A stretch of DNA of 64,000 nt from Schaalia cardiffensis (GCF_016405145.1 NZ_JAEKIA010000008.1:46257-110256), one strand, 5' to 3'; shown: positions 35,646-45,883, numbered from the stretch's first letter. The notes: generated from the letters alone by a model not told the origin. Program-made: numbers and translations.

Positions 35646-38283
35646 CGCCCAGAGCAGCCTCCTCGGCAGCCTCGGCGGACTCGAAGACCTTCATGCACAG
35701 GCTATCGAGCTCGTCCGAAACATCGACGCGCACGGTCCTCCCATCCGCGATCTCCCCCGCGAGGAGCATCTTCGCGAGCCTGTCGCCGATCTCTTTTTGG
35801 ATGACTCGACGCAGCGGACGCGCGCCGTAAGCCGGGTCGTAGCCGATCCGGGTGAGCCAACCGCGTGCGGGTTCGGAAACGAGCAGTCCGATCCTGCGGT
35901 CTTCGAGACGACGAGCAAGGTCGGCGACCATGAGGTCGACGATCCCGGACAGATCATCCGCAGACAAGGGGTCGAACATGACTGTCTCATCGAGTCGGTT
36001 GAGGAACTCCGGTTTGAAGGAGCGGCGCACGGCCTCCATCACGGCCCCTCGCCTCTCTTCCTCGTTCATCGTCTGATCCGCGAGGAACTGGGAGCCGAGA
36101 TTCGAAGTGAGGATGAGGATCGTGTTCCTGAAGTCCACGGTGCGCCCCTGCCCATCGGTCAGTCGCCCATCGTCGAGGACCTGGAGGAGCACATCGAAAA
36201 CCTCGGGGTCCGCCTTTTCAACCTCGTCCAGGAGGATCGCACAGTACGGACGACGCCGAACGGCCTCCGTGAGTTGGCCGCCCTGCTCATAGCCGACGTA
36301 TCCCGGAGGGGCGCCGACGAGGCGAGCGACCGAGTGCTTCTCGGAGTACTCGGACATGTCGATGCGGACCATGGCCCGCTCATCGTCGAAGAGGAACTCC
36401 GCGAGAGCCTTCGCCAGTTCCGTCTTACCGACGCCGGTCGGACCGAGGAAGAGGAAGGAACCGGTCGGACGATTCGGGTCGGCGATTCCGGCGCGCGAAC
36501 GACGCACAGCATCCGAAACCGCCTGAACCGCCTTCTTCTGGCCGATGAGTCGTTTCCCGATCTCCTCTTCCATGCGCAAGAGCTTGTCGGTCTCCGTTTG
36601 GAGGAGCTTACCCGTGGGGATCCCCGTCCAGGATTCGACGACCTCCGCGATCTCCGTCGGACCGACTTTCTCGGCGATCATCGGCTCAGCGGAATCCGTG
36701 TCAGCTTGTTCGGACGCGGCCTCGGCCTCGCTGATCTGGCGTTCAACCGCGGGGATCTCGCCGTTTTGGAGGCGCCCCGCCTCCTCCCAGCGGTTCTCAC
36801 GGATCGCGAGTTCAAGCTGAGTGCGAAGCTCGTCAAGTTGGACGCGCAGCTCGCCGACGCGGTTGTGCCCGGCTTTTTCCGCCTCCCAACGGCCGGTGAG
36901 AGCCGTCAGGGTTTCCTGCTTGTCGGCAAGATCAGCGCGAAGCTTGTCGAGGCGCTCCTGCGTGGACTCGTCCTCGTGCTCGGGATCGGATTCTTCGAGG
37001 TAGGACTCTTCCATGCGCAGACGGTCGACCGCGCGGCGCAGCTCGTCGATCTCAACGGGGCTCGAATCGAGTTCCATGCGGAGCCTAGATGCTGCCTCGT
37101 CAATGAGGTCAATCGCCTTGTCGGGCAGTTGACGCCCGGTGATATAGCGGTCGGACAGGCTGGCAGCGGCGACGAGGGCGCCATCGGAGATCGTCACCTT
37201 GTGGTGGGCCTCGTACTTCGGGGCGATGCCGCGAAGGATCGCGACCGTGTCTTCAACGCTCGGTTCACCCACGAAGACCTGCTGGAAGCGCCGCTCGAGG
37301 GCGGGGTCTTTCTCAATGTTCTCCCGGTACTCGTCGAGGGTGGTGGCGCCGACCATGCGGAGCTCTCCTCGGGCGAGCATCGGCTTGAGCATGTTCCCCG
37401 CATCCATCGCCCCCTCGGAGCCGGCGCCTGCGCCGACGACCGTGTGGAGTTCGTCAATGAAGGTGATGATCTGCCCGTCAGAGCGCTGGATCTCCGCGAG
37501 GACTGCTTTGAGGCGCTCTTCGAATTCGCCCCGGTACTTCGCGCCGGCAACCATTGCGGGCAGGTCGAGGGCGATGAGGATCTTGTCCCGGAGGGATTCA
37601 GGGACGTCGCCTGCGACGATGCGCTGCGCGAGACCTTCCACGACTGCGGTCTTGCCGACACCGGGCTCGCCGATGAGAACAGGGTTGTTCTTCGTGCGGC
37701 GGCTCAGGACCTGGACGACTCGGCGAATCTCCGCATCACGGCCGATCACGGGGTCGAGCTTACCCTCGCGCGCCACCTCCGTCAGGTCGCGGCCGTACTT
37801 CTTGAGAGCCTCGAAAGAACCCTCGGGGTCGGCGGAGGTGATTGCTTCGGGGCGAAGACGTGCGAGGGCTTCGCTGAGCGCCTCCGGGGTTGCGCCTGCG
37901 CTTGAGAGGATCCTCCCGGCCTCGTCCTTCGAAGCGGCGAGGGCGATGAGGAGGTGCTCGGTCGACACGTAGGCGTCCCCGCCTTTGTCTGCGAGGCTGC
38001 GCGCCTGGTTCACGACATCAAGGAGGGCGCGTGCGGTCTGAGCTTGGGATGTGCTCGCTCCACTCGCCGAAGGGAGGGTGACGAGGGCGTTGCGGGTCCT
38101 CGCTCCGATTGCGCTTCGGTCTGCGCCGACGGCGTCAACGAGTGCGGTGGCGATGCCTTCCTTTTGTTCGAGGAGGGCTTCGAGCAGGTGAATTGGCATC
38201 ACCTGGGGGTTGCCTGCGGCTTGGGCGGATTGGAGCGCGGAGGCGATCGCCTCCTGCGCCTTCGTGGTGAATTCCGTGGTCAT
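35620..38283 (-). CDS. clpB: ATP-dependent disaggregase ClpB
   Basis: Hexameric AAA+ chaperone that rescues aggregated proteins with DnaK; 887 residues, normal length. Order: Clp N-domain (about 1-145), first AAA domain with GEPGVGKT and DELHTV Walker motifs, the coiled-coil middle domain (about 400-525, present, so ClpB rather than ClpC/A), second AAA domain with [14 protein letters not shown] and LLDEVEKA, and the C-terminal D2-small domain. Tail EEECLG. The ATG at 38283 follows GAAGGAGGACAC. A perfect HAIR site 87 bases upstream indicates HspR repression. Confidence 0.97.
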   Translation of the reverse strand: MTTEFTTKAQEAIASALQSAQAAGNPQVMPIHLLEALLEQKEGIATALVDAVGADRSAIGARTRNALVTLPSASGASTSQAQTARALLDVVNQARSLADKGGDAYVSTEHLLIALAASKDEAGRILSSAGATPEALSEALARLRPEAITSADPEGSFEALKKYGRDLTEVAREGKLDPVIGRDAEIRRVVQVLSRRTKNNPVLIGEPGVGKTAVVEGLAQRIVAGDVPESLRDKILIALDLPAMVAGAKYRGEFEERLKAVLAEIQRSDGQIITFIDELHTVVGAGAGSEGAMDAGNMLKPMLARGELRMVGATTLDEYRENIEKDPALERRFQQVFVGEPSVEDTVAILRGIAPKYEAHHKVTISDGALVAAASLSDRYITGRQLPDKAIDLIDEAASRLRMELDSSPVEIDELRRAVDRLRMEESYLEESDPEHEDESTQERLDKLRADLADKQETLTALTGRWEAEKAGHNRVGELRVQLDELRTQLELAIRENRWEEAGRLQNGEIPAVERQISEAEAASEQADTDSAEPMIAEKVGPTEIAEVVESWTGIPTGKLLQTETDKLLRMEEEIGKRLIGQKKAVQAVSDAVRRSRAGIADPNRPTGSFLFLGPTGVGKTELAKALAEFLFDDERAMVRIDMSEYSEKHSVARLVGAPPGYVGYEQGGQLTEAVRRRPYCAILLDEVEKADPEVFDVLLQVLDDGRLTDGQGRTVDFRNTILILTSNLGSQFLADQTMNEEERRGAVMEAVRRSFKPEFLNRLDETVMFDPLSADDLSGIVDLMVADLARRLEDRRIGLLVSEPARGWLTRIGYDPAYGARPLRRVIQKEIGDRLAKMLLAGEIADGRTVRVDVSDELDSLCMKVFESAEAAEEAALGEVEEECLG

Positions 38284-38369
38284 GTGTCCTCCTTCGACGC
38301 GTGGCGTCGAGATGTGCTTAGCGGCCGAGAAGTCCTCGATCACGCTCTGCACTTCTCAACGCCCCCATA

Positions 38370-38390
38370 GTTGAGTCTATTCCACTCAAC
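38370..38390. promoter_or_regulatory. HAIR operator of clpB (HspR site)
   Basis: GTTGAGT-N7-ACTCAAC, perfectly symmetric, matching the HspR-associated inverted repeat consensus CTTGAGT-N7-ACTCAAG except for the outer bases. It is placed 87-107 bases upstream of the clpB start, where the promoter is expected. Confidence 0.92.
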
Positions 38391-38582
38391 TTTGTGGCTC
38401 GTGTCTAGGGACCTTGTACCGGACCTCGGAACCACGTATGAAAACGGCTCGTACCACACCGCCACGGAGCAAAGGACCTTGAGCCGAAATCAGGTACGAG
38501 AAAGGCGGGGCAGCGAAAGAATCGCCACCCCGCCTCACCGATAGGACAGACCTTCCCTCAGGGATCAAAACTCCCTCAAGGA
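38391..38582. repeat. Region holding repeats of the YbjN gene end
   Basis: On the minus strand the end of the YbjN gene, GGAGTCCTGATCCTTGAGG with its TGA stop, is followed by GGAGTTTTGATCCCTGAGG, a 19-base duplication (38543-38594). The remainder toward clpB has no repeat or gene and contains the HAIR flank. Confidence 0.7.
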
Positions 38583-39341
38583 TCAGGACTCCGAGGAGTC
38601 TCGGCCCTCATCATCCGATTCGGGCACACCAAGATGCTCGTTCAGTTCATCGAAGAACTCAAGGGTCGTTCCCAAAGCACAGCGGCACTGGGTGTAAAGC
38701 TGCTGATCAGTCATGCCCATCTCAACATCGAGATTCAACTCGGCGAGAGACTCAAGTTCCCCATTGACCTCGCGGAGGGCGCATGTTGGCCATAGATGGG
38801 TACGATGCCATTCCTCAATCCGGAACATGACCTCTTCGCGCTGGTCCTCACGCGGCGTTCCCTTCCAGAAACCCACGACGGACAAGACATCATGATGAGC
38901 GCCGACCATGCGGAAGTAGAAGTTGTGCCCGTTCCAGCGGCTCGCAATGTCCCCATCATCGTCAAGACTCCACTTCCACCCGAAAGAATCGAAGAGTAGG
39001 CCGAGGCGCTCAATGGTGACCGGGCGAACCGTGAAGTCGGTGAAGGTCGGGGCCTTGGGTTCCTCCTCAGAAGAGGCTGCTTCTCCCTCAGGGGCCTCGG
39101 GCTGCTGCTCCCCCACAGGGGCAGAGGAGTGCTCCGCGCCCATTGGGGCCTCGGGGTGTTGCTCCCCCACAGGGGCAGAGGAGTGCCCCGCGCCTATTGG
39201 GGCCGTGGGCTGCTGCTCCCCCACAGGGGCAGGGGAATGCTCCGCGCCCATTGGGGTCGCGGGCTGCTCGCGATGCTCATCGTCATCGCGTGAACGATCT
39301 CCTTCGCCAAAGCGATCGGAGAGCCAGGAGAAGATACCCAT
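38583..39341 (-). CDS. YbjN-domain protein with repetitive linker
   Basis: 252 residues. The first 95 residues are acidic and repetitive (PMGAEHSSAPVGEQQPEAP and variants, about four times), with in-frame DNA repeats of about 48-54 bases. The second part (about 95-240) is a YbjN domain: RPVTIERLGLLFDSFGWKWSLDDDGDIASRWNGHNFYF onward, ending GMTDQQLYTQCRCALGTTLEFFDELNEHLG. YbjN proteins resemble type III secretion chaperone folds and may act as chaperone-like adaptors. Its ATG overlaps the stop of the preceding YbjN gene by one base (TGATG), so the two are translationally coupled. Confidence 0.82.
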   Translation of the reverse strand: MGIFSWLSDRFGEGDRSRDDDEHREQPATPMGAEHSPAPVGEQQPTAPIGAGHSSAPVGEQHPEAPMGAEHSSAPVGEQQPEAPEGEAASSEEEPKAPTFTDFTVRPVTIERLGLLFDSFGWKWSLDDDGDIASRWNGHNFYFRMVGAHHDVLSVVGFWKGTPREDQREEVMFRIEEWHRTHLWPTCALREVNGELESLAELNLDVEMGMTDQQLYTQCRCALGTTLEFFDELNEHLGVPESDDEGRDSSES

Positions 39342-39808
39342 CAGAGTCCGAGCCTTTCGATCATTTTGTCAAAGAAATCTGTTGTCGTCGCGATCCCGCA
39401 ATTGATCTGCTGCAAAAGCTGCGCGTCCGTCGCCCCGTACTCCCAGTGCACAGAGTTCTCCGCCTGAACGCGGATCTGACCGTCGTCTGTGATGCGGTAT
39501 TCGCACTTGGGCCAGAACTTCCTCAGGTGCCAATCCATGAGGAAAGCACGAACCTCTTCCAAGCGATCAATCGAGATCTCGCGGTTCAAAACGCCGTAGA
39601 CCTGGAAAACGTCCTTCTCGGGGCTGAGGAAGCGGAAGTAGAAGGTATGGAGATTCCACATTCCCCCCAGGTCTCCCTCGTTGTCGACAAACCAGCGCCA
39701 GCCTTGTGAGTCGAAGATTTTCTTCACGCGATCCTGCGTGATAGGGGTCGGATTCTGTTCCAGAACAGGATCCGACTGGGGTACGTCAACACCCGACACG
39801 TCGCTCAT
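39341..39808 (-). CDS. YbjN-domain protein
   Basis: 155 residues, a single YbjN domain: ITQDRVKKIFDSQGWRWFVDNEGDLGGMWNLHTFYFRF to GATDAQLLQQINCGIATTTDFFDKMIERLGL. It is clearly paralogous to the second half of the next gene and overlaps it by one base. Tandem YbjN genes of this type are common in Actinobacteria; I cannot name a partner protein. Confidence 0.85.
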   Translation of the reverse strand: MSDVSGVDVPQSDPVLEQNPTPITQDRVKKIFDSQGWRWFVDNEGDLGGMWNLHTFYFRFLSPEKDVFQVYGVLNREISIDRLEEVRAFLMDWHLRKFWPKCEYRITDDGQIRVQAENSVHWEYGATDAQLLQQINCGIATTTDFFDKMIERLGL

Positions 39809-39907
39809 GAGCCCTCCGATCAGTTTTTCTAAGCATAGCGAGGCGGGCAGGTATTTCCGACCTGCCCAACCGGAGCAGAGCCTGAAGCTCCCACTCCGAT
39901 CTCATCC

Positions 39908-40771
39908 TCAATAGCGTGCAAGTGCTGTCAGAATCACTTTCCTCTTCTGGTTCACCACGATGAGCCAGACGATACCTCCGACGGTGAGGAAGAGGCTGAG
40001 AACACCGACTCCCGTTCCCCAAGCGAAGCCGGAGAAGCCCGCGTTCATAATCGAATCCGCGTCAAGGCCCGAGAACGCCAGGAGATTGGAACTGCCCGAT
40101 CCCACGCACTCGAGAACGTAATCACCCCGTTCGAGTTTCTGAGCAAAGAAGGTGTCATTTCCGACGAGCTCCATCCGATGCGTGCCGCCGCTGCCCTCGA
40201 GTGAGCAGGAAGTGACATTGCCGGCCTGACTGACAACCATGAGCGCACCGGAGTCGTCAACTGTGACCGTGTCTCCAGAGGCGACGGGGCTCATCCGGTC
40301 CATCATCGAAGTGAAGTCAATCCCACCGAGGATCCCTCCAACGAAAGCCAAGGGCGCGACGATCACGGCGCTGAGGATCCCGAAGACAATCAGGAGGATC
40401 GGGCCCACGCGACTGGGAACCTTGAGCACAGGGGCACCCGCATTCGGGAAGTAGCCGTTCTGGTGCGGGGCGGGTACAGCAGAGGGAAATTGCTGGCCAT
40501 AGGAGGACCCCATTGCGCGCACGGCATCATCAGCGAGGAAGCGAAGGGGCAGGTCCGCACCCGACTGGGTTGCCTGAGAAGCGTTGTGTTCTGCGCCCTG
40601 ATAGGTGTCGTGAGGCTGATGGGTGCCATAAGAGGGACCTTGCTCGGCCGGGATCTGGCCGTACTGGGGCCATGGAGTCGATGCCTGCGATGGGGCTTGC
40701 GAAGGTGTTCCCTGTGAGTGTTCAGACGAGCGCTGTCCGTATCGAGGCTCGTCATTCATCTGTGATGCCAT
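39908..40771 (-). CDS. Membrane protein with Gln/Ser-rich N-terminus, unknown
   Basis: 287 residues. Residues 1-115 are low-complexity and rich in Gln, Ser and Pro; two membrane segments lie at about 120-148 (VGPILLIVFGILSAVIVAPLAFVGG) and 250-275 (GVGVLSLFLTVGGIVWLIVV). Between them is an extracytoplasmic domain with GDTVTVDDSGALMVVSQAG and SCSLEGSGGTHRM, beta-rich in appearance. The ATG at 40771 follows GGAGG. It lies upstream of the YbjN pair on the same strand with 99 bases between. No family recognised. Confidence 0.7.
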   Translation of the reverse strand: MASQMNDEPRYGQRSSEHSQGTPSQAPSQASTPWPQYGQIPAEQGPSYGTHQPHDTYQGAEHNASQATQSGADLPLRFLADDAVRAMGSSYGQQFPSAVPAPHQNGYFPNAGAPVLKVPSRVGPILLIVFGILSAVIVAPLAFVGGILGGIDFTSMMDRMSPVASGDTVTVDDSGALMVVSQAGNVTSCSLEGSGGTHRMELVGNDTFFAQKLERGDYVLECVGSGSSNLLAFSGLDADSIMNAGFSGFAWGTGVGVLSLFLTVGGIVWLIVVNQKRKVILTALARY

Positions 40772-41257
40772 GGTTCCTCCACATCGTGTTCAGTATCTTC
40801 AGGTTATCGAATAGCGCTGCCCAAGACCGCAGGACTTTCCCCTACTCCCCCCTGATTCCCCTCAGGGCGAAGCCCCACGCCAGCAGGCGAAGCCCCACGC
40901 CAGCACCACGAGGCGTGTTTATCCCCGAATCGACGAAGGCGAGCCGCTTGCCCCCTTCGTCATCGCCGAGAGCGAGCCCACGTGGCGTGCTGGCTTGCTT
41001 GGATACGTGTCGCCCGAGGGAACGCGGGTGGTGTGCGTGCTGGGCGGGCAGCACGAACGCTGCACGAGCCAGCTGAGGGAGCGCGGGTGAGGCGGTCATG
41101 CCGAGGACTTGCACGACAGCGACAACGATCCACCCGATGGAGCGCGTTCGGTGAACGAGCCACTAGGAGCGCAGATCGCGCATGATCCGCACACAGGAAC
41201 GCAGAAACTGTAGGAGCCTTGTTGCGAGCGAGCAGCTCGAGAGCACGAGAGGACCTC
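40772..41257. other. Intergenic region with a 20-bp direct repeat
   Basis: GGCGAAGCCCCACGCCAGCA occurs twice in tandem near 40866-40904. Later stretches repeat gagcgagcccacgtgg-like motifs loosely. gatD ends at 41258 on this side. No gene is supported; the open frame 40842-41114 on the minus strand has no family resemblance. Confidence 0.5.
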
Positions 41258-41995
41258 TCAGACTCCGAGCGTCCCGAGGCGCTCGGCGCGAAGCGCGCCA
41301 ACTCCCGGCACCTCCAAGGGCTCCAGCTCGAGGCCCGTCGCACGCGAAATCAGCAGGTCCGCAAGCTCAGGATTACGCGCAAGGCAAGGGCCATGCATAT
41401 AGGTCGCAATAATCGATCCTTGAACAACCCCGTCGTAGGCGACGGGCGCAGGCTCGCAGCCTTCGGGGGTGCCATTTCCTGTGCCCTTCACAACGCGACC
41501 AAGGGGCTTCGCCTCCGGGCCGAGAACGGTTCCTCCGCCGTGGTTTTCAAAACCCGTCAATGTCTCTGTCAGGCCCTCGAGTATCGGCTCACTCACGAGT
41601 TCACCGATAGAACGCGAACCTTGAGGGTCGGTCGTAATATCCAAGACCCCAAGGCCTGCGACGCGTTGATCGCGCGCATCTCGATACCAATGGCCCAAGA
41701 CCTGCAAGGAAGCGCAGATCGCAAGCAGGGGGCACCCCGCATCGAGGGCACGCAAGAGGCCAGGGTCTTCGCGCAACTTCCGCGCTGCAAGAGACTGGGC
41801 GGTGTCCTCGCCACCCCCAAGAGCGTAGATATCAAGGCTTTCGGGGATCGCGTCGAGCAGGCCGACCTTGACGACTTCGGCTGCGATGCCGCGCCGACGC
41901 GCCCGCTCCTTGAGCACGATCGCATTGCCCGTATCTCCGTAGGTGCCCAGGACCTCGGGCATGAGGACCCCGATCCGCAGGGTGGATTCGCTCAT
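41258..41995 (-). CDS. gatD: GatD, glutaminase subunit of lipid II amidotransferase
   Basis: Releases ammonia from glutamine for amidation of D-glutamate in lipid II by MurT; 245 residues. It has the class I glutamine amidotransferase fold: GTYGDTGNAIVL near 17-28, the nucleophile Cys94 in LLAICASLQVLG (the same position number as in Staphylococcus aureus GatD, from memory), and the catalytic His in ATYMHGPCLARNPELAD near 201. The elbow reads ICASLQ instead of the more usual ICGGYQ. The ATG overlaps the murT stop by one base (TGATG), so both proteins are made together. Confidence 0.93.
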   Translation of the reverse strand: MSESTLRIGVLMPEVLGTYGDTGNAIVLKERARRRGIAAEVVKVGLLDAIPESLDIYALGGGEDTAQSLAARKLREDPGLLRALDAGCPLLAICASLQVLGHWYRDARDQRVAGLGVLDITTDPQGSRSIGELVSEPILEGLTETLTGFENHGGGTVLGPEAKPLGRVVKGTGNGTPEGCEPAPVAYDGVVQGSIIATYMHGPCLARNPELADLLISRATGLELEPLEVPGVGALRAERLGTLGV

Positions 41996-43329
41996 CACTT
42001 CCTCGCCTCCCTGGCATCGAGGATCGTCTTGAAATCTCGCAGAGCCGTGTAGTTGAGGAGCATCTCGACTCGTCCGGGCTCGCATGCGGCAAGCGCCTCC
42101 ATCGGTGTTTTCACGAAGCTCGTGTGGATGTTCGCATATTCGAGGCGCACCGCCAGGTCGGCGCCGCGTTCACCGCAGGCCACGACACGAATAGGCTCCC
42201 CGTCCTCGTCGCTCGTTCGGGCGAGGGCGCCAAAGTCGACATCCCAGAGCCAGGACAGGTCCTGTCCATCAGGGATCTGGCCATTGACCCCGATGACGAC
42301 CTGCTTCACCTCCGGGTCGATCATCGTCATCGTTTCCTGCCAACCCGCGGGGTTCTTCGCCAGCATAATGCGAGCCTGACGCCCATCGACCTCGTAAATG
42401 GAATACCGGCCCGCGACCTCGTGAACAGAGCAGATCGCATCGGCGGCGGCCTGCGGGGAGACTCCCAGGACCGCAGCGGCCGCGACCGCCTGCGCGGCGT
42501 TGGAAAGATTCGCTCGACCGGGCAGGGCAAGTGCAAGCTCGACACTCACTCCATCAGGACCATTGAGGCGAGCCTTCGGGGTGGAAGCGGAAAGATCAAT
42601 GTCGTCGAGCCACCAGTCGGGGCGGGGGCGCTCGCACAACTCCGGCAGGGCGCCACCAGACTGGGCAGGGACGAGACGCCAGGTACCGTTCTCCCACAGC
42701 ACTCGTCCGCCGCGAGGATAGGCGATGGAATCCGCGCCCCAACCCGCTCCCGCCGCAACCCACACGACCTTGGAAGAGGAGCAGGCCGCCGACACGATGA
42801 GCGGATCATCGCAGTTCGCGATGATGATGGCGTTCGGATGCTCTTCGACGGCCTGACGCAGGCGCAGCTCCACCGAGGAGATCTCGCCGACGCGATCAAG
42901 CTGGTCGCGAGACAGGTTGAGCAGGACAAGGACCTCGGGGTTCACCTCGCCCGCGACTGCGGGAAGATGCATCTCATCGACTTCAAGGGCCGCGAAGGGC
43001 GCGCGCGGGGCGTTCATCAAAGCGGTGATGACGCCGGAGGCCATATTGTCGCCGTTCGTGTTCGAAGCGACAGGACCGCGGGTTTCGAGGGCGGCGCGCA
43101 CCATCCGGGTCGTCGTGGACTTCCCGTTCGTCCCGGAGACGATGACCGTATCCATTGGGGCGGCCAAATCGGCCATGATCCTCGGTGAGACGCGCATCGC
43201 GACCTCTCCGCCGATCATCCCTCCCGATCCTCGACCGAGGGCTCGGGAGGCCGCTCTCGCCGTTCGCCCTGCGGCGACAGCGAGTGCACTCCTCGGGGAG
43301 AGTCGAGGTCCAGGTCTTTGCGAAGTCAT
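41995..43329 (-). CDS. murT: MurT, lipid II isoglutaminyl synthase ligase subunit
   Basis: With GatD it amidates the alpha-carboxyl of D-Glu in the lipid II stem peptide, a step needed for efficient cross-linking. 444 residues: Mur-ligase central domain with P-loop VIVSGTNGKSTTTRMVRAAL (about 62-81), the SRDQLDRVGE loop, and a C-terminal DUF1727 domain (ARIMLAKNPAGWQETMTMI onward). A Cys-rich zinc ribbon found in some homologues is not evident. First gene of the two-gene operon. Confidence 0.94.
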   Translation of the reverse strand: MTSQRPGPRLSPRSALAVAAGRTARAASRALGRGSGGMIGGEVAMRVSPRIMADLAAPMDTVIVSGTNGKSTTTRMVRAALETRGPVASNTNGDNMASGVITALMNAPRAPFAALEVDEMHLPAVAGEVNPEVLVLLNLSRDQLDRVGEISSVELRLRQAVEEHPNAIIIANCDDPLIVSAACSSSKVVWVAAGAGWGADSIAYPRGGRVLWENGTWRLVPAQSGGALPELCERPRPDWWLDDIDLSASTPKARLNGPDGVSVELALALPGRANLSNAAQAVAAAAVLGVSPQAAADAICSVHEVAGRYSIYEVDGRQARIMLAKNPAGWQETMTMIDPEVKQVVIGVNGQIPDGQDLSWLWDVDFGALARTSDEDGEPIRVVACGERGADLAVRLEYANIHTSFVKTPMEALAACEPGRVEMLLNYTALRDFKTILDAREARK

Positions 43330-43686
43330 GCGGTAACACTAGCGCGAGCCGCAGCCCGTGACCGCAATGGCGCAGGTGAGAGCTACGGGCAAGCCCCCAT
43401 ATTCTGCGCGGCGGAGGCATTGCGAGCATTCAGCGTGAAAATGCGAGAAGTCGATGCTGCTCTGCCAGGCTTGCAAGAGAAGTTGCGCGACGGAAGGAGC
43501 TCGTTCCGCCCGGGGCTGATCCGCAGCTTGGCGAGCAGCAGATCAGGAATCCTTGCGCCGCCGGGCAAAGCGGTTTCCCGCGAACCGACACGCCAACCAG
43601 GCGACTCACCTCCGATTACACCCGACTCCAACAGCACACAAGGGCAGTGCGACACAGCAAAACCAGTCACAGATCAGGTGACCCCG
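43330..43686. other. Gene-free region between murT and the MFS gene
   Basis: Contains the promoter side of murT. I see no repeats, palindromes or plausible genes; GC content drops toward the MFS gene. Confidence 0.4.
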
Positions 43687-44877
43687 TCAGGAGTCGCAAC
43701 TCCCTATGGGTCGGCAGAGAGAAGAACGAGCAGCAACCAACACACCGTACAAGGCGAACAGCGAGGCGCAGCCGAAAAAGAGCGCTTGTATGGTGACACG
43801 CACTAAGAGCATTCCCCAGACCGCGTAAGAAATGAAGATCGCACCATACGAAATCAACGAGAGAAGACTGAAATACGCTGGCTCGTCCGACTCTTTTGCA
43901 CGCGAAATGATTTGATCGGTCAGGAAGGGGGCGATTAACGAACCAGCCAACCCTAACATGAAGAACGCCAGGAAATAGGAGCACAACGATACTTGAGCCA
44001 GAAGAATAAAAGCGAATGCCAAAAGCAGAAGAACACCAGGATGAAACACCTTCACCTTCGACATTCTCGGAACCCTATAGAGACAGGCCGCACCCAGGGT
44101 GCCGCCCACCACAAACAATGCGACAGCAATACTGAAATTAATTGAGCCAAATCCATTCGCCGCAAAACTGCTCGGCAAAACGACATTTAAAACACCCGAT
44201 AGAACCAACTCGATTATCACTATCTGCAGAATCGGAGTAATCGTCGAAAAACTGCCAAACAGACGACGAATCACCGGTCCAATCTCCAACTTCTCACGAA
44301 CCGAAGAGACGTCCGCCGCACCGATTTCACAGAACGTCATCTTGAAGTATAGGCAGGTGGCAAGAGACGCTGTGAACAACAGGAGAGCGACCGCATTCTT
44401 CGACAGGTACGCCAGAGCAAATCCACCTGAAAGCGCCGCCAAGGCTAGCGACAAGTTGAGCGCCACCTGCATCAAAGCAAGGGCACTCAGATAGTTGTTA
44501 TCCTGCGACAGACGGCGCAAAATCAGTGCCGAAGCGGGGATGAAGACCCCATCACTCAACGCAAATATTCCTAGCGCACCAAGCACAACATACGAGGGCG
44601 CTCGGAATTGCGCAGTAATGAGAATCAGTGAGAACGCTAGAAGCCGACCAAGGAGTCCAACATGAGCAGCACCTATCGGATTGCAGTGATGACTGACCAT
44701 AGGAGAGAGCAGCAGCCCAAGAAGCCGGAGCAACGAGATGAAGGTCAATACAAGAGAAGCTGTCTCACCATTGAGATCGGAGAATAACAGCCAGCTGAGG
44801 CACACGAACAGAAATTGATCTACTGAAGTAACGGCGAGCCCGAAGGCGACCCACTTCCTAATCAACCGTCGCGCCAC
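43687..44877 (-). CDS. Major facilitator superfamily transporter
   Basis: 396 residues with about twelve membrane segments, starting KWVAFGLAVTSVDQFLFVCLSWLLF and ending LFALYGVLVAARSSL. The loop between segments 2 and 3 has a weak MFS motif A region (GLLGRLLAF). The cargo is unknown; a drug- or metabolite-efflux role is possible. The GTG at 44877 is chosen because GGGGAG lies six bases upstream; an open frame to 44985 adds a charged leader. The gene is visibly richer in A and T than its neighbours and lies in gene-poor DNA, suggesting recent acquisition. Confidence 0.82.
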   Translation of the reverse strand: MARRLIRKWVAFGLAVTSVDQFLFVCLSWLLFSDLNGETASLVLTFISLLRLLGLLLSPMVSHHCNPIGAAHVGLLGRLLAFSLILITAQFRAPSYVVLGALGIFALSDGVFIPASALILRRLSQDNNYLSALALMQVALNLSLALAALSGGFALAYLSKNAVALLLFTASLATCLYFKMTFCEIGAADVSSVREKLEIGPVIRRLFGSFSTITPILQIVIIELVLSGVLNVVLPSSFAANGFGSINFSIAVALFVVGGTLGAACLYRVPRMSKVKVFHPGVLLLLAFAFILLAQVSLCSYFLAFFMLGLAGSLIAPFLTDQIISRAKESDEPAYFSLLSLISYGAIFISYAVWGMLLVRVTIQALFFGCASLFALYGVLVAARSSLCRPIGSCDS

Positions 44878-45353
44878 AACCTTCTCCCCACAGACGTTCC
44901 AATCCACACCACTGAAACTCAAATCCCGCCATTTTCCGTCTTTTAACTGGCCCCGACGCCCACTCCCCTCCTCCCTCCCTCCCAAAAAATCACGGAACAG
45001 CGAGGAATATTCGCACCCTCAGAGCCTCCGCAACTGTTTCAGCACACGATGCTGACGTCACACGTCGCAGCATTTCACGCTTGCAAGTCATCGAAACTGC
45101 AAATGGCTCCCTCAAACATGACACTCGCCGTCCGCCTGCGGGAATGCGCATAAGGTGCACCAGCGCCAAGGCGGGGCGGAATTTCCTGCTTCCACGTGTA
45201 AGAGTAACGCACAAGGATGAGGCGATGATCGTCATCTCCAGCTTCGAGATCATCGGTGTCTTGTTTGCCGAATACGCTTCCAAGGATGCGGATGGAGAGC
45301 CTCTGAGCCCAGTCCTATTGGGTGTCGCCCCAGAGCTAACACCCTTCACCTAA
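44878..45353. other. Gene-poor region upstream of the MFS gene
   Basis: Open frames on both strands overlap here: 90 codons on the plus strand (45081-45353) and 119 codons on the minus strand. Neither has a ribosome site or family resemblance. The plus-strand frame ends exactly where the 7-bp array begins. I cannot decide whether a small gene is present. Confidence 0.35.
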
Positions 45354-45415
45354 GAGCCACGAGCCACGAGCCACGAGCCACGAGCCACGAGCCACGAGCC
45401 ACGAGCCACGAGCCA
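45354..45415. repeat. Perfect 7-bp microsatellite, nearly nine copies
   Basis: GAGCCAC is repeated eight times without error (45354-45409) and followed by GAGCCA. This is the only perfect short tandem repeat of this length in the window. A 7-base unit would shift the reading frame with each gain or loss. Confidence 0.98.
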
Positions 45416-45883
45416 ATGGTGCGCGTGCGGGGAGTGTTTCCGGATCGCGATCTCGAAGACGATAGTGCGAAGCGAGAAGCTATCGACACCTAGTCCGCTT
45501 AGTGAGGTCAACGTTCCTTACATCGTTGAAGGGTGGGATGACGAGGGTTGAATGACATGGGCACTCGATCGGGGTTGAAGATCTGTTTCCCCTTGGAGGG
45601 GTAATGGGCCAGCCACTGAACCAACACTGATCGCAACAGTGACACGTCAGCGGGGCACTCTGATCGGGCACGCGGATCACGATGGGGTTTCGATCTGCGG
45701 GGTCACAAGAGCATTCGGGGAAGCCGCAACGGTGCTCCCCTTATCAAGTCCGATCCGTCAACGAACACCACCCATCCTCGCCTGAGCAGAGTCCCCACCC
45801 TGACTTGAGCAGAGTCCAGTGGGCCCTCCCCCCGGGGGGTCAGAGAGTATAACTGCCAACAGCTAGCCGACCAACGCCAACAG
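45416..45883. other. Intergenic region downstream of hspR
   Basis: Includes a minus-strand frame (45480-45680 and upstream) with Cys pairs (CHCCDQC, ECPCH) and no start site, which might be a remnant of a zinc-ribbon protein; this is weak. Near 45830-45840 CCCCCCGGGGGG forms a loopless palindrome. Short duplications are present (gacttgagcagagtcc at 45783 and 45803; ccaacagctag at 45857 and 45877), the second pair running into the hspR stop codon region. Confidence 0.4.

Noticed and set aside
35797..37905. 702-codon open frame opposite clpB
   Set aside because: Antisense of clpB, no start site, no recognisable domain.
43330..43686. Small genes between murT and the MFS gene
   Set aside because: Frames lack ribosome sites and any domain.
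45480..45680. Cys-rich minus-strand frame (CHCCDQC) as a zinc-ribbon gene or transposase remnant
   Set aside because: No start site, no second motif and only 66 codons; kept only as a note.
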